From the NCBI RefSeq assembly GCF_015845845.1, contig NZ_LDIG01000138.1:1-50144 (forward strand): a DNA stretch of 50,144 nt, in the 5' to 3' direction. Under the pieces are notes generated by a model. That model ran no database searches, was not told where the DNA came from, and was given only the letters and a program-made list of their open reading frames with translations. Source of the DNA: Paenibacillus dendritiformis. GTDB taxonomy: Bacteria > Bacillota > Bacilli > Paenibacillales > Paenibacillaceae. The stretch's first letter is position 1. Each line of letters opens with the position of its first letter. A program made the position numbers and the translations under genes. Shown here piece after piece: positions 1 through 9,242 of this stretch.

Positions 1-221
1 GTTGCCGTTTGGCTCCAATGGTCGAAGTCGCTAAAATGCTGCAAAATCACTACGATGGCGTTGTTCGCTGGTTCTCGTCAAAGCTGACGAATGGCCTTCT
101 GGAGGGAGTGAATAGCTTGTTCCAGGCCGCCAAACGGAAAGCTCGCGGATACCGTTCCGAGAAAAACATCATCGCCATGGTGTACGTTCTGGCGGGCAAA
201 CTTAACTTCACATTGAAATAA
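1..221 (+). CDS. ISL3-family transposase, C-terminal end (cut by the window edge)
   Basis: Only the last ~73 codons are visible; the frame is open to the left edge, so the gene starts outside the window. The segment NGLLEGVNSLFQAAKRKA followed by ARGYR is typical of the C-terminal DDE region of ISL3 (IS204/IS1001/IS1165) transposases, and its Glu is probably the last acidic residue of the catalytic triad. The protein ends normally with TAA after KLNFTLK. I could not identify the terminal inverted repeat of the element downstream, so the right end of the insertion sequence is unplaced. Whether the full gene is intact cannot be seen. It adjoins a truncated radical SAM gene, which suggests that insertion or rearrangement broke that locus. 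Confidence 0.8.
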   Translation, partial: CRLAPMVEVAKMLQNHYDGVVRWFSSKLTNGLLEGVNSLFQAAKRKARGYRSEKNIIAMVYVLAGKLNFTLK

Positions 222-267
222 GAAAAGAACTGGCTACAGCATGGAGCCACGCATCGCTCGCACCTGA

Positions 268-370
268 ACCAATTCCCTTGTCCAGCCACCAGTATGTCCA
301 TTTACTGGCATGTTTATGCTGCTACAGAAGGTGAACGCAGAGCGAAGCATCTATACCAATTCCCTTGTCC
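268..370. repeat. Pair of identical 16-bp direct repeats between transposase and SPASM gene
   Basis: The 16-mer ACCAATTCCCTTGTCC occurs at 268-283 and again at 355-370. Each copy is preceded some 35-45 bases upstream by GCTACAG and a similar purine-rich stretch. The second copy lies at the 5' end of the truncated radical SAM reading frame, just before sequence that looks native to that gene. This could be a scar of duplication or recombination after insertion of the ISL3 element. Target duplications of this family are usually shorter, so it is not a simple one. Confidence 0.6.
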
Positions 371-1152
371 GGTTTTCAAAGATTTTCAAAGGGTTGATAG
401 AACCATTTGTTCTCATAACATTGCTAGTGGCGAAGAGCCAAACAGAAAAGCATGACCGTTACCGGGTTGGGAGATTTGGAGAAAAAACTTTCGACACGAT
501 TTTATCAAATCTTATTCAAATGAAGCACAGTCCCGAAAATTTTCACATTATTATCCGCTCAAATATCAATGACGAAGTAGCCACAACGATGAATCAATAT
601 ATTTCATTGATGGGAAAGTTATTTGCAGAGGACTCACGTTTTACTCTACATTTTCATCCTATAAAAAATTTAAAAAGAGAACAGACCTCTGATATCTATT
701 TATGCGATAAGAAAGAATTATTTGCTTTTTATGATAAAGCGAAAGAAGAGGGTTTTAATTTCGATTATTACAAGCGATCTTTATATCCCGGTGGTTCGGA
801 GTGCTACGCTTCCAATCCTTCTTCTCTAGTTATCGGCTCAGATGGAATGATATATAAATGTACTGTTGCTTTTAATAACCCTTATAACCATGTAGGTGAT
901 ATATTAGAAAACGGCGATGTAGTAATCGATCAAGAGAAATGGAGTTTGTGGACTACAGGCGGTGTTAATGAAGACCCGGCATGCACCAAATGTTTCTTTA
1001 GGCCTTCTTGCCAAGGAAATGCCTGTCCGCTGAAACGTATCGAATCAGGAATAACCCCATGCCCTCCAATCAAAAAGAATGTGAAGAAATATATGAAACT
1101 TGTTAGCGAAGATTACTCATTCACTGCATCAACATGCGAAAGCATATTATGA
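310..1152 (+). pseudogene. Radical SAM/SPASM peptide maturase remnant, catalytic N-terminus missing
   Basis: The C-terminal ~200 residues form a SPASM auxiliary-cluster domain. Cys165, Cys184 (in the G-x4-C motif GMIYKC), Cys225-x2-Cys228-x5-Cys234-x4-Cys239 and Cys251 fit the usual seven-cysteine pattern. KHDRYRVGRFGEKTFD near residue 55 resembles the second half of the radical SAM barrel of RiPP-modifying enzymes. The first ~45 residues resemble no radical SAM enzyme, and the CxxxCxxC motif that binds the catalytic cluster is absent; full-length relatives are about 400-470 residues. The copy should therefore be catalytically dead unless complemented by another reading frame. The region is AT-rich against its surroundings, which suggests transfer. 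A substrate peptide gene is not visible. The MFS exporter downstream may have belonged to the same locus. Confidence 0.75.
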
Positions 1153-1307
1153 CTATTATATTGACTTTTATAGATAAATAACATATATTGATTCAAAGAA
1201 ACAAGGGGGGAGATTTGAATAAATAAACATCAATATGATGGAATTGGATTTTCATCAAATTTGGTGGATCTAATCTGTAATGAAAAAGTAGTGGAAGTTA
1301 GATAAAA

Positions 1308-2615
1308 ATGAAAGGGCGTAGTTTGATGCAGCAGGTTTCGAAAGCCGCGCCCCAATCCGGTATTTGGGGCAATCGCAATTACCGCTTCTTTTTGACGGCG
1401 GCCCTTATTTCCAGTCCTGGTTATTTTATTTATATCATCGCCGTGGAATGGCTGATGCTCACGATGTATGAGTCGCGAAGTTATTTGGGCATGATGCTGT
1501 TCGCCTCAACGTTCGCCAGGCTGTTGTTTACGATCTATGGCGGAATTATTGCCGATCGGTTAAACCGGAAATTGGTCGTTCTTGTTTCGCAGTGGTCGGA
1601 ATTGCTTCTTATCGCGTCCATTCTGACCTGTTATCTGACCGATACGCTTACTCCGATTTTCCTGATCATCGTTTCTTTTCTGTTTGGCATTATGGATGCA
1701 TTTTCCGGTCCGGCGCATTCTTCCATGATCGTCTCCATTACCGATAAAAATTCTCTGCAGCGGGCCAATGGACTGTTGCGGATGGCCGGACAATACAGCC
1801 TCATTATCGGGCCGCTTATTGGCAGCACATTAATTGTTTCTATCGGATTTACTGGCGTTTTTTTGTTTTGTATAGCAACGCTTCTCATTTCTTCATTGCT
1901 TATCGCTTGCGTTCGAATCCCGCCGCAGCAGGCTGAATCCACACGACCAACAACCCCATGGGAGGACTTTCGCGCATCGCTTGCTTATATTCGGGGGCAT
2001 CGCATTTTGCCGTTTACCACCGGAATCGGTTTCCTCATGAATTTTTTTATCGCCGGACCGATGGGAGTCATGATTCCGATTCTGGCCCGGGATATTTTGC
2101 AAGGCAGCGCCTTTGTGCTTGCTTGTCTGCAGATCTCGCTAGGCATCGGGTTTATACTGGGAGCGCTTACGACCTCGTTGTGTAAAACGTTTGTTCGTCC
2201 CGGGCTTATGATGCTGTGCTTCTTGGCTGTCGTCGTGCTCGGCTATAGCGCACTCGGATTCATACAGCAGTTTGCGCTGGCGGTATGCGCGCTTTTCGCA
2301 ATCGGCTACTCGATCCAACTTTCGAACATTCCCATTTTTACATACATCCAGAAAACGACAGAGGCTCATATGCTGGGTAAAGTGACAGCGATTATGACAT
2401 CTGTATCGACCGCATTGACTCCGTTATCTTTGGCGCTGATGTCGTATCTGTTGCATCTAGGCGTCGAACTTCAATCTGTCGTTCGCGTGTATGGAATTTG
2501 TTTGATGCTAATCACAGCGGGCGCTTTTTGTATTACGCCTCTGCGGACATTGACTGATGAGACTTCAGCGGTCAACCATACAAATGCAGTCAAGGATGAC
2601 GGAATATCTACATAA
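1308..2615 (+). CDS. MFS transporter, MFS_3 (EntS-like) type
   Basis: A 435-residue protein with about twelve hydrophobic segments. The GxxxDRxxR-type loop between helices 2 and 3 reads GGIIADRLNRK, as in major facilitator drug and siderophore exporters. The N-terminus (NRNYRFFLTAALIS) is typical of the MFS_3 group that includes enterobactin exporter EntS and many natural-product exporters. ATG 1308 has a modest site (GGAAG) about 10 bases upstream; ATG 1326 is an alternative. It lies 155 bp behind the SPASM remnant and in front of a strong terminator. Export of a modified peptide is a guess from context; the substrate cannot be read from the sequence. Confidence 0.85.
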   Translation: MKGRSLMQQVSKAAPQSGIWGNRNYRFFLTAALISSPGYFIYIIAVEWLMLTMYESRSYLGMMLFASTFARLLFTIYGGIIADRLNRKLVVLVSQWSELLLIASILTCYLTDTLTPIFLIIVSFLFGIMDAFSGPAHSSMIVSITDKNSLQRANGLLRMAGQYSLIIGPLIGSTLIVSIGFTGVFLFCIATLLISSLLIACVRIPPQQAESTRPTTPWEDFRASLAYIRGHRILPFTTGIGFLMNFFIAGPMGVMIPILARDILQGSAFVLACLQISLGIGFILGALTTSLCKTFVRPGLMMLCFLAVVVLGYSALGFIQQFALAVCALFAIGYSIQLSNIPIFTYIQKTTEAHMLGKVTAIMTSVSTALTPLSLALMSYLLHLGVELQSVVRVYGICLMLITAGAFCITPLRTLTDETSAVNHTNAVKDDGIST

Positions 2616-2647
2616 TTCATCTTTCATCATAAAGCGGATGCATATTC

Positions 2648-2676
2648 GGGTTTGCAGTTCGTGCAAACCCTTTTTT
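2648..2676 (+). terminator. Rho-independent terminator after the MFS gene
   Basis: A perfect 9-bp stem (GGGTTTGCA / TGCAAACCC) with a 5-nt loop is followed by six T residues. It begins 33 bp after the MFS stop codon. Confidence 0.9.
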
Positions 2677-3093
2677 AGGTAGAGCTGCCTCGGAGACATA
2701 GCAGGCCTCTGCAGTTCGGGTTCCTATGCTGCTCCTAGTGCTGGAACATAAACCGTTTTATAGGATCAATTTCTCTTCTTGATTAAGTTTGACAATATAC
2801 CCCTTCGAGATCGCATACTTATATCTTGACTACGATTTGTCACTTTGATAGGCTTTTAATAATTGCATTCCACTATTTTCCTCGAGCGTATACTTCTTTG
2901 TAACCAATGTGATGCATATCCTTTACCCAAAGATTTGATTTGGTAAGAAATTGGATCATAATTGCATTAATTGATATTTAATTGATTCCATGAGGAATTT
3001 TGTCGATGGAATAGGTTTTCTGCATGTCCATTTTTATTGTTACCCGCACAAATTGACATACATGAACAAATATTTTATTGAGGAGGGGATCTT
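2677..3093. other. AT-rich intergenic stretch without a supported gene
   Basis: About 415 bp of low-GC DNA between the MFS terminator and oppA. On the minus strand one frame reads about 25 codons (2904 down to a stop at 2830, containing KKYTLEENSGMQLLKAY) and could be decayed coding sequence, but I recognise no family. AATTGACATA at 3051-3060 contains a perfect -35 hexamer, but it is too close to the oppA start for a normal -10 box. The oppA promoter is not securely placed. Confidence 0.5.
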
Positions 3094-4878
3094 ATGACAC
3101 AGCCAAAAAAAACGTTTCTGGTGATTTTGGCCATGTTGATGGTGCTGTCCTTCTCCGGCTGCACCAGCGGAGGCGGCAATGACGCCAGCCCGGCGAAGCA
3201 GGAGAACACAGAGGGGGAGAGCAAGGAAAATGGCGGGCAGAAGGAGGCTTCCGCGAAGTCAACCGTAGTTCGTTTCTCCGGATTGTCGGCAGAGACATTC
3301 AACCAGCACACAAGTGAAAGTGCGGAAACATCAACGTTGATGGAGTATATTTATGGAAACTTGCTTGAATTGATCTATGACGAGGCTACAGACAATGTGA
3401 AATTTGTTCCTAACCACGCCGTTGATTTGCCGGAGACAAGCGACAACAAAACATGGACCTTCAAGCTGAAGGAAGGACTGAAGTGGTCAGACGGGACGCC
3501 GATAACGGCGCATGATTACGAGTATTCATACCGGATGCTGCTGGACCCGAAGCTGGTCAACCGCAATGCGTTCGTGTTGTTCGATAATATCCCTGTTGTA
3601 AGCGCTAACAAATATTTTAAGGGCGAGGCCAAATGGGAAGAGGTCGGCATTAAAGCGAAGGATGATCTGACGCTGGAAATCGTCCTGGAGACGGAAATGC
3701 CCGAAATTGATGTCTTCCTTAACTTCGCGGGCGGGGGAGCGACATCGCCTATTCATAAACAGTTGTATGAAACCGGAATGAATGCGGACAGAACCGCCAC
3801 GACCTATGGAACAACGCGGGAGCAAGTCCCTTCCAGCGGGACCTACCGTCTGACGGATTGGGTGCGCGACCAGTACCGCATATTTGAGAAGAATCCGGAT
3901 GCGCCGCTGAAAGACGTATATACGCCGGACCGCATCGAGAGCCGGGTCGTCTCGGAGAGCGCTACGCGCATGCAGCTCTGGGAGAAAGGCGAGATCGAAT
4001 ATGTCACGATCAGCGGGGAGCAGTTCGACAAATATGGCGACGATCCGAGAGTTGTGTATACCGAAGCCAGAGGCGTGTGGGGATATTATATCAACTCGGA
4101 GTCGAAGAAAAATCCGATTTTGGCGAACAATGATTTGCGCAAAGCATTGTTCTATGGAATCGATCGCGAAAAAATAGCAAAAGGGATATTTAAAACCTAC
4201 AAGCCTGCGCCGTATTATATCTCCACCTTGTGCATGGTAGGAGACTATAAGGATGGCCTAAGGTACCGGGAGACGGAAGCCGCCAAGGCGATATTGCCTG
4301 AAGGAACGGGCTATGATCCGGAGCTGGCGAAGGAATACTTCGACAAAGCTTATGCGGCGAACGGCAACAAGAAGATTACGATCGAGATCACTTACTTCGA
4401 CGGTCAGGAAAATATGAAGAGAACGGCCGAAATGACGGAAGAGCTGTACGAGAATCTGTTCGGCCAAGACCGGCTCGACATCAAGCTGCGCGCCATGCCG
4501 CCTAGCGCCGCTTACGACGCATATCGGGATGGAGATTTCGAGTTGGGCATCGGCTCTATCACCCAAAACGCGTTCAACCCATGGGCCAGCATGAAGGCAT
4601 GGAGAACCGATTTCCCGAACCGTTCGCATCGATTCAGCAGTCCTGAATTCGATGAGCTGCAAAAGCGGACGACGACCGGAGATTTGCTGCTGAAGCCGCA
4701 GGAAAGACTCGAAGCCTTGGTGGAAATGGAAAAAATGCTGCTAGATTACGTTCCGCAAATTCCGGTCTTCCAAAATGATAATGCGGTGCTGTTTCAGGAC
4801 CGGATTGAATTAAAGACCAATGGGAGGTACTTCCCAGCGGTCGAGTTTGCTCCACTGCAATCCATTATTCATGACTAA
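3094..4878 (+). CDS. oppA: Oligopeptide ABC transporter substrate-binding lipoprotein (SBP family 5)
   Basis: This is a 594-residue extracellular peptide-binding protein. The N-terminus has a basic start, a hydrophobic core and the lipobox FSGC with Cys23, followed by a Gly/Ser/Glu-rich linker, so it should be a lipid-anchored lipoprotein. Family-5 features include FKLREGLKWSDGTP-like sequence (FKLKEGLKWSDGTPITAHDY) near residue 127, and SKKNPILANNDLRKALFYGI in the middle. GAGGAGGGG sits directly upstream of ATG 3094. It is first in an oppABCDF-ordered operon; the stem-loop after it fits differential expression of the abundant binding protein. Peptide import for nutrition and peptide signalling is the known role of the family. 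The exact ligand is unknown. Confidence 0.93.
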   Translation: MTQPKKTFLVILAMLMVLSFSGCTSGGGNDASPAKQENTEGESKENGGQKEASAKSTVVRFSGLSAETFNQHTSESAETSTLMEYIYGNLLELIYDEATDNVKFVPNHAVDLPETSDNKTWTFKLKEGLKWSDGTPITAHDYEYSYRMLLDPKLVNRNAFVLFDNIPVVSANKYFKGEAKWEEVGIKAKDDLTLEIVLETEMPEIDVFLNFAGGGATSPIHKQLYETGMNADRTATTYGTTREQVPSSGTYRLTDWVRDQYRIFEKNPDAPLKDVYTPDRIESRVVSESATRMQLWEKGEIEYVTISGEQFDKYGDDPRVVYTEARGVWGYYINSESKKNPILANNDLRKALFYGIDREKIAKGIFKTYKPAPYYISTLCMVGDYKDGLRYRETEAAKAILPEGTGYDPELAKEYFDKAYAANGNKKITIEITYFDGQENMKRTAEMTEELYENLFGQDRLDIKLRAMPPSAAYDAYRDGDFELGIGSITQNAFNPWASMKAWRTDFPNRSHRFSSPEFDELQKRTTTGDLLLKPQERLEALVEMEKMLLDYVPQIPVFQNDNAVLFQDRIELKTNGRYFPAVEFAPLQSIIHD

Positions 4879-4888
4879 GTAAACGGTT

Positions 4889-4924
4889 GGAGATCTTGCA
4901 CGGCCTTCGCTGCGCAAGGTCTCC
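4889..4924 (+). promoter_or_regulatory. Intercistronic stem-loop between oppA and oppB
   Basis: An 11-bp stem (GGAGATCTTGC / GCAAGGTCTCC, one G-U pair) encloses a further short stem around CTTC. There is no T-run after it. Such a hairpin probably stabilises the oppA messenger 3' end or partly attenuates transcription, raising the ratio of binding protein to permease. Confidence 0.7.
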
Positions 4925-4951
4925 GAATTTGCGAAAAGGAGCTTCAGGCCC

Positions 4952-5899
4952 ATGCTGCGTTACATATCGCAAAGACTGGTTGCGATGGCAATCACTATGT
5001 TTCTGATCATCAGCCTGTTATTCTTCTTAATCCATTCGATGCCCGGGAGCATCGTAGACGATCCGATGCTCCCGGAGGACGTGAAAGAGCGCATCGAAGC
5101 GAAATATCATTTGGACAAGCCGCTTGTTGTCCAGTACGTATACTTTTTGGAAGATTTCCTGACCTTCAACTTCGGCGACTCCATCAAGATGCAGCCGAAT
5201 GTCCCGGTCTTCAATATCATTAAGGACAAGCTGCCGATCACGATTCAGCTCAATGTTTTTGCGCTTATCTTTACGCTGCCGATCGGCATTCTGTTCGGCA
5301 TTTGGGCAGCGCTGAAGAAGAATACCGCCACGGATCATACGCTTAATATTATGGTCGTGCTGTTCATCTCGGTGCCGTCCTTCGTCATCGCGGCGCTGCT
5401 GCAATATATCGTGGCGTTCAAGTGGGAGCTGCTGCCTATCCTGCTCTCGGCGGAGCAATCGCTGAGCTGGACGAAGCTGAAATCGATGATTTTGCCGATC
5501 CTCGCTTTATCCTTTGGTGAAATCGCGATCATTACCCGTTATTTGCGGGCGGAATTATGCGAAGCGCTCAACTCGGACTATATGTTATTGGCCCGCACGA
5601 AGGGACTGACCCTCGCGCAAGCGACCCTGCGCCATGCGATTCGCAACTCGTTCGTTCCGTTGGCGAATATTATTATTCCGTTATTTTTCTCGATCCTGTC
5701 GGGAGCAATCGTGATCGAAAATATTTTCGGCGTCCCTGGTCTCGGCTCTCTGGTCGTTAACTCGATTAATGCTCTTGATCATCCGTTAACGATTGCCATC
5801 ATGTTCTTTTATTCCTTGATCGGCTTGATCAGTATTTTAGTCGTGGACTTGTCATACGGCATCATTGATCCGCGGATCCGCATGGGAGGGAAGAAATGA
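4952..5899 (+). CDS. oppB: Oligopeptide ABC transporter permease, OppB/DppB type
   Basis: A 315-residue inner-membrane permease with an N-terminal helix (MLRYISQRLVAMAITMFL), a long extracytoplasmic loop and five further hydrophobic segments. The cytoplasmic EAA-like loop that contacts the ATPases reads TRYLRAELCEALNSDYMLLA then ARTKGL around residues 190-215. AAAAGGAG lies 11 nt before ATG 4952. The stop overlaps the oppC start by 4 bp (ATGA), indicating translational coupling. Confidence 0.93.
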   Translation: MLRYISQRLVAMAITMFLIISLLFFLIHSMPGSIVDDPMLPEDVKERIEAKYHLDKPLVVQYVYFLEDFLTFNFGDSIKMQPNVPVFNIIKDKLPITIQLNVFALIFTLPIGILFGIWAALKKNTATDHTLNIMVVLFISVPSFVIAALLQYIVAFKWELLPILLSAEQSLSWTKLKSMILPILALSFGEIAIITRYLRAELCEALNSDYMLLARTKGLTLAQATLRHAIRNSFVPLANIIIPLFFSILSGAIVIENIFGVPGLGSLVVNSINALDHPLTIAIMFFYSLIGLISILVVDLSYGIIDPRIRMGGKK

Positions 5900-7032
5900 T
5901 GAAAATCGAAATCGAGAAACGGCAAGGGGAGAACCCGTTCGAGCTGGTGCAGCGCGAGAAGCAGCTTGCCGATCAGAAGTTCGAGGGCCAGGCGATCGGC
6001 TTTTTCAAGGACGCGATGCTCCGTTTCCGCAAAAATAAAGCGTCCACCGTTGCCGCTTTTTTTATCGGCTTGATCATCCTTATGGCAATCATCGCACCGC
6101 TGGTCAGCTCCTTTACATACCGCGAGCAGCATATTGAATGGACCTTGCTGCCGCCGCGCGTGCCGGGGCTGGAGAAGCTGGGCATCTTCGACGGTACGAG
6201 GACGATGGACATTCAAAAGGCCAGTCTGGATGTGAAATATAAAGACAGCGTCGTCAAAATTATCGATGAATTCGAAATGGATTATCGCGGCCGCAAAATA
6301 CCGATGGTCAAAGCGAAAGTCGATATGTACCAATTAAAAGAAGCAAAGGATCAATATTTTTGGATGGGCACGGATTCGTTGGGACGAGATCAGTGGACCC
6401 GACTGTGGAAAGGGACGCGAATTTCGCTTCTGATTGGATTTATGGCCGTTACGATTAACGTGCTGATTGGCATTACCTACGGCTCGATTTCCGGTTATTA
6501 CGGCGGCAAGGTTGACATGATTATGCAGCGGATTATCGAAATTTTGAACGGCGTGCCGCAGCTTGTGCTCGTCATTCTATTCGTCATGTATTTGGGAGCA
6601 GGGATAGTCCCGATCATTCTGGCGATGGTCATCACCGGCTGGATCGGGATGAGCCGCATGATTCGGGCCCAGTTCTACAAATACAAGGGGCAGGAATATG
6701 TATTGGCATCGCGAACGATGGGGGCCAAGGATCGGGTGCTTATCTTCCGGCACATTCTGCCGAATGCCATCGGCCCGATCATTACGCAGGCAACGCTTGC
6801 CGTACCGGGAGCCATTTTCACCGAGTCGTTCCTGTCTTATCTCGGATTGGGGATCGCGGCGCCCGAGCCTTCGATTGGTGTTCTCCTGGCGGACGGTCAG
6901 AAATTGCTGCTGGACCATCCACATTTGACGCTGTTCCCGGCCATCGTCATCTCGATTCTGATGCTCTCGTTCAACTTGTTCGGGAACGGATTGCGGGATG
7001 CTTTTGATCCGACGTTAAGAGGCCAAGAATAG
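5896..7032 (+). CDS. oppC: Oligopeptide ABC transporter permease, OppC/DppC type
   Basis: A 378-residue permease partnering OppB. It has the OppC N-terminal segment (FRKNKASTVAAFFIGLIILM), then a ~90-residue extracytoplasmic region (about residues 75-160), the DSLGRDQWTRLWKGTRISL motif, and the EAA loop RAQFYKYKGQEYVLASRTMG around residues 257-276. The extracellular insert makes it longer than the ~300 residues of a typical DppC; similar inserts are known in other Gram-positive OppC proteins. The start overlaps oppB. Eighteen bases separate it from oppD. Confidence 0.92.
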   Translation: MMKIEIEKRQGENPFELVQREKQLADQKFEGQAIGFFKDAMLRFRKNKASTVAAFFIGLIILMAIIAPLVSSFTYREQHIEWTLLPPRVPGLEKLGIFDGTRTMDIQKASLDVKYKDSVVKIIDEFEMDYRGRKIPMVKAKVDMYQLKEAKDQYFWMGTDSLGRDQWTRLWKGTRISLLIGFMAVTINVLIGITYGSISGYYGGKVDMIMQRIIEILNGVPQLVLVILFVMYLGAGIVPIILAMVITGWIGMSRMIRAQFYKYKGQEYVLASRTMGAKDRVLIFRHILPNAIGPIITQATLAVPGAIFTESFLSYLGLGIAAPEPSIGVLLADGQKLLLDHPHLTLFPAIVISILMLSFNLFGNGLRDAFDPTLRGQE

Positions 7033-7049
7033 GAGCGGGGTGAGGACAG

Positions 7050-8105
7050 ATGAATGCGACAACGAACAAGGAAACGGTATTGCAGGTCAAGGACTTGCGC
7101 ATTACGTTCAATACCTTTGCCGGCAAGATTCATGCCGTGCGCGGCGTAGGCTTCGACCTGCATCGCGGAGAGACGCTGGCGATCGTCGGCGAGTCGGGCT
7201 CGGGCAAATCGGTGACGAATAAAGCGATTATGGGCATTTTGTCCAAGAACGCCACTATTGAGGGAGGGAGCATACTCTATCAAGGGGATGATCTGACCCA
7301 ATATACCGAGCGGCAATTCACGCAGATCCGCGGCACCAAAATCGCGATGATCTTTCAGGATCCGATGTCTTCGTTGAATCCGATCATGAAGGTCGGGAAG
7401 CAGATTATGGAAGCGCTCCGGGCGCATAACATCAGCAAGGCGAAGGCGCGGCAAAGAGCGCTGGAGCTGATGGAAGCGGTCGGCATTCCCGATCCGTCCA
7501 AGCGGTTCGAGCAGTATCCGTTCCAATTTTCCGGCGGGATGAGACAGCGGATCGTGATCGCCATCGCGCTGGCGAGCGATCCGGAAATATTAATCTGCGA
7601 CGAGCCGACAACGGCGCTGGATGTGACGATTCAAGCGCAAATTCTCGATCTGATCAAGCAGATTCAGAAAGAGCGCCAGTTATCCGTCATTTTTATTACG
7701 CATGATCTGGGCGTTGTGGCGAATGTGGCGGATCGGGTAGCGGTCATGTATGCCGGCAAAATCGTGGAATACGGCACGGTGGATGAAATTTTCTACAATC
7801 CGAAGCATCCGTATACCTGGAGCCTGCTCGTCTCGATGCCGGATCTGGATATGAGCTCATCGGATGAGCTGCTCGTTATTCCGGGGACGCCGCCGAATAT
7901 GCTGTATCCGCCGAAGGGGGATGCGTTCGCGCCGCGGAACCGCTATGCGATGCGGATCGACTTCGAAGAAGAGCCGCCGATGTACCAGGTGAGCGAGACG
8001 CATTTCGCCGCCACGTGGCTTCTTCACCCGCAGGCTCCGCCCGTACAGCTTCCCGATATCCTGAAGCGGCGGATAGCGCAGCAAACCGAAAGGCTGGTGC
8101 GATAA
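7050..8105 (+). CDS. oppD: Oligopeptide ABC transporter ATP-binding protein, OppD type
   Basis: A 351-residue cytoplasmic ATPase. Walker A GESGSGKS lies near residue 47, signature FSGGMRQR near 161, Walker B LICDEP near 181 and the switch-region His in ITHDLG near 213. The C-terminal oligopeptide/dipeptide-transporter extension (HPYTWSLL onward, PGTPPN) is present. AGCGGGGTGAGGAC precedes ATG 7050. It should form a heterodimer with OppF to drive OppBC. Confidence 0.93.
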   Translation: MNATTNKETVLQVKDLRITFNTFAGKIHAVRGVGFDLHRGETLAIVGESGSGKSVTNKAIMGILSKNATIEGGSILYQGDDLTQYTERQFTQIRGTKIAMIFQDPMSSLNPIMKVGKQIMEALRAHNISKAKARQRALELMEAVGIPDPSKRFEQYPFQFSGGMRQRIVIAIALASDPEILICDEPTTALDVTIQAQILDLIKQIQKERQLSVIFITHDLGVVANVADRVAVMYAGKIVEYGTVDEIFYNPKHPYTWSLLVSMPDLDMSSSDELLVIPGTPPNMLYPPKGDAFAPRNRYAMRIDFEEEPPMYQVSETHFAATWLLHPQAPPVQLPDILKRRIAQQTERLVR

Positions 8106-8106
8106 C

Positions 8107-9060
8107 ATGATGAATTCGACGGCAACGCCGGTGCTGGAAGTGAAAAATCTGAAGCAGTATTTCACGAGCGGCTTCGGACGAAAGAAGACGGTGCTCAAGG
8201 CGGTCGACGATGTCAGCTTTACGATTTACAAGGGGGAGACATTCGGTCTCGTCGGCGAATCCGGCTGCGGCAAGACGACGACCGGCAGGACGATTATCCG
8301 TCTGTACCAGCCTACGGGCGGGGAGATCTATTTCAATGGGAAGCTGATCTCGGGTCCATTAAGCAAGGAAGCGAGACAAGAAGTGACGCGCGGCATGCAG
8401 ATGATTTTCCAGGACCCGATCGCTTCGTTGAACCCGCGTATGACCGTGAAGGAAATTATCGGGGAAGGGCTGAAAATCAACAAGCTGTGCAAGAACGATA
8501 AAGAGATGCTTGCCATGGTCTATGACATCCTGGAGACGGTCGGCTTGACGAAAGAGCATGCGAGCCGGTATCCTCATGAATTTTCAGGAGGCCAGCGGCA
8601 GCGGATCGGCATCGCGCGGGCGCTCATTACGAACCCCGATCTCATCATCGCGGACGAACCGATATCGGCACTGGACGTGTCTATTCAGGCCCAGGTGCTG
8701 AATCTGCTGAACCGGCTGCGGAAGAAGCTCGGATTGACGATATTGTTCATCGCGCATGATCTGTCGGTCGTCAAATATTTTTCCGATCGAATCGGCGTCA
8801 TGTATAACGGCAAGCTCGTGGAGCTGGCCCGTGCCGATGAATTGTACAAACAGCCGCTGCATCCTTACACACAGTCGCTGCTGTCGGCGATACCGCTGCC
8901 GGATCCGCATCACGAGCGGAACCGCAAGCGGATATACTACAACCCGGATATCCATGATTACAAGTCGGAACATCCGGAGCTGACCGAGATTCGGCCGGGT
9001 CATTTTGTCTATGCGTCTCCGTCGGAAGCCGAGGCATATAGAAAAAAGATATCGCTCTAG
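8107..9060 (+). CDS. oppF: Oligopeptide ABC transporter ATP-binding protein, OppF type
   Basis: A 317-residue partner of OppD, starting 1 bp after its stop. Walker [10 protein letters not shown] is near residue 50, signature FSGGQRQR near 159, Walker B LIIADEP near 180, and AHDLSVV near 216. The C-terminal motif [16 protein letters not shown] and the tail with RPGHFV are characteristic of OppF/DppF. It is the last gene of the operon; a terminator candidate follows. Confidence 0.93.
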   Translation: MMNSTATPVLEVKNLKQYFTSGFGRKKTVLKAVDDVSFTIYKGETFGLVGESGCGKTTTGRTIIRLYQPTGGEIYFNGKLISGPLSKEARQEVTRGMQMIFQDPIASLNPRMTVKEIIGEGLKINKLCKNDKEMLAMVYDILETVGLTKEHASRYPHEFSGGQRQRIGIARALITNPDLIIADEPISALDVSIQAQVLNLLNRLRKKLGLTILFIAHDLSVVKYFSDRIGVMYNGKLVELARADELYKQPLHPYTQSLLSAIPLPDPHHERNRKRIYYNPDIHDYKSEHPELTEIRPGHFVYASPSEAEAYRKKISL

Positions 9061-9073
9061 GTGAACCTTAATG

Positions 9074-9117
9074 CACCGCGGCACTCAGAAGGCGGATCTG
9101 AGGCGCGGTGTGTTTCA
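9074..9117 (+). terminator. Probable terminator of the opp operon
   Basis: A 7-bp stem CACCGCG / CGCGGTG encloses an inner CTCAG / CTGAG stem and is followed by TGTTTCATT. The T-run is poor, so efficiency is uncertain. Confidence 0.6.
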
Positions 9118-9242
9118 TTCACGGAAGACACCAGACCAAAGCCTCTCCCTTGAGCGATCAGTTTTTTAAGCTGTGGATACACCCTGTTCTTGACGGTTAC
9201 TTCCTGTTTATGTATGATTTCCGAAAGGGGAGGGAGGAAGGC

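Noticed and set aside
1235-1273. A 12-codon frame (MMELDFHQIWWI) between the SPASM remnant and the MFS gene, considered as a precursor peptide
   Set aside because: The only strong purine site (AAGGGGGGAG) ends more than 20 nt upstream, and the peptide has no Cys or leader as expected for a SPASM substrate.
3053-3093. TTGACA at 3053-3058 as the oppA promoter
   Set aside because: A -10 box at normal spacing would fall on the ribosome binding site of oppA, leaving no leader.
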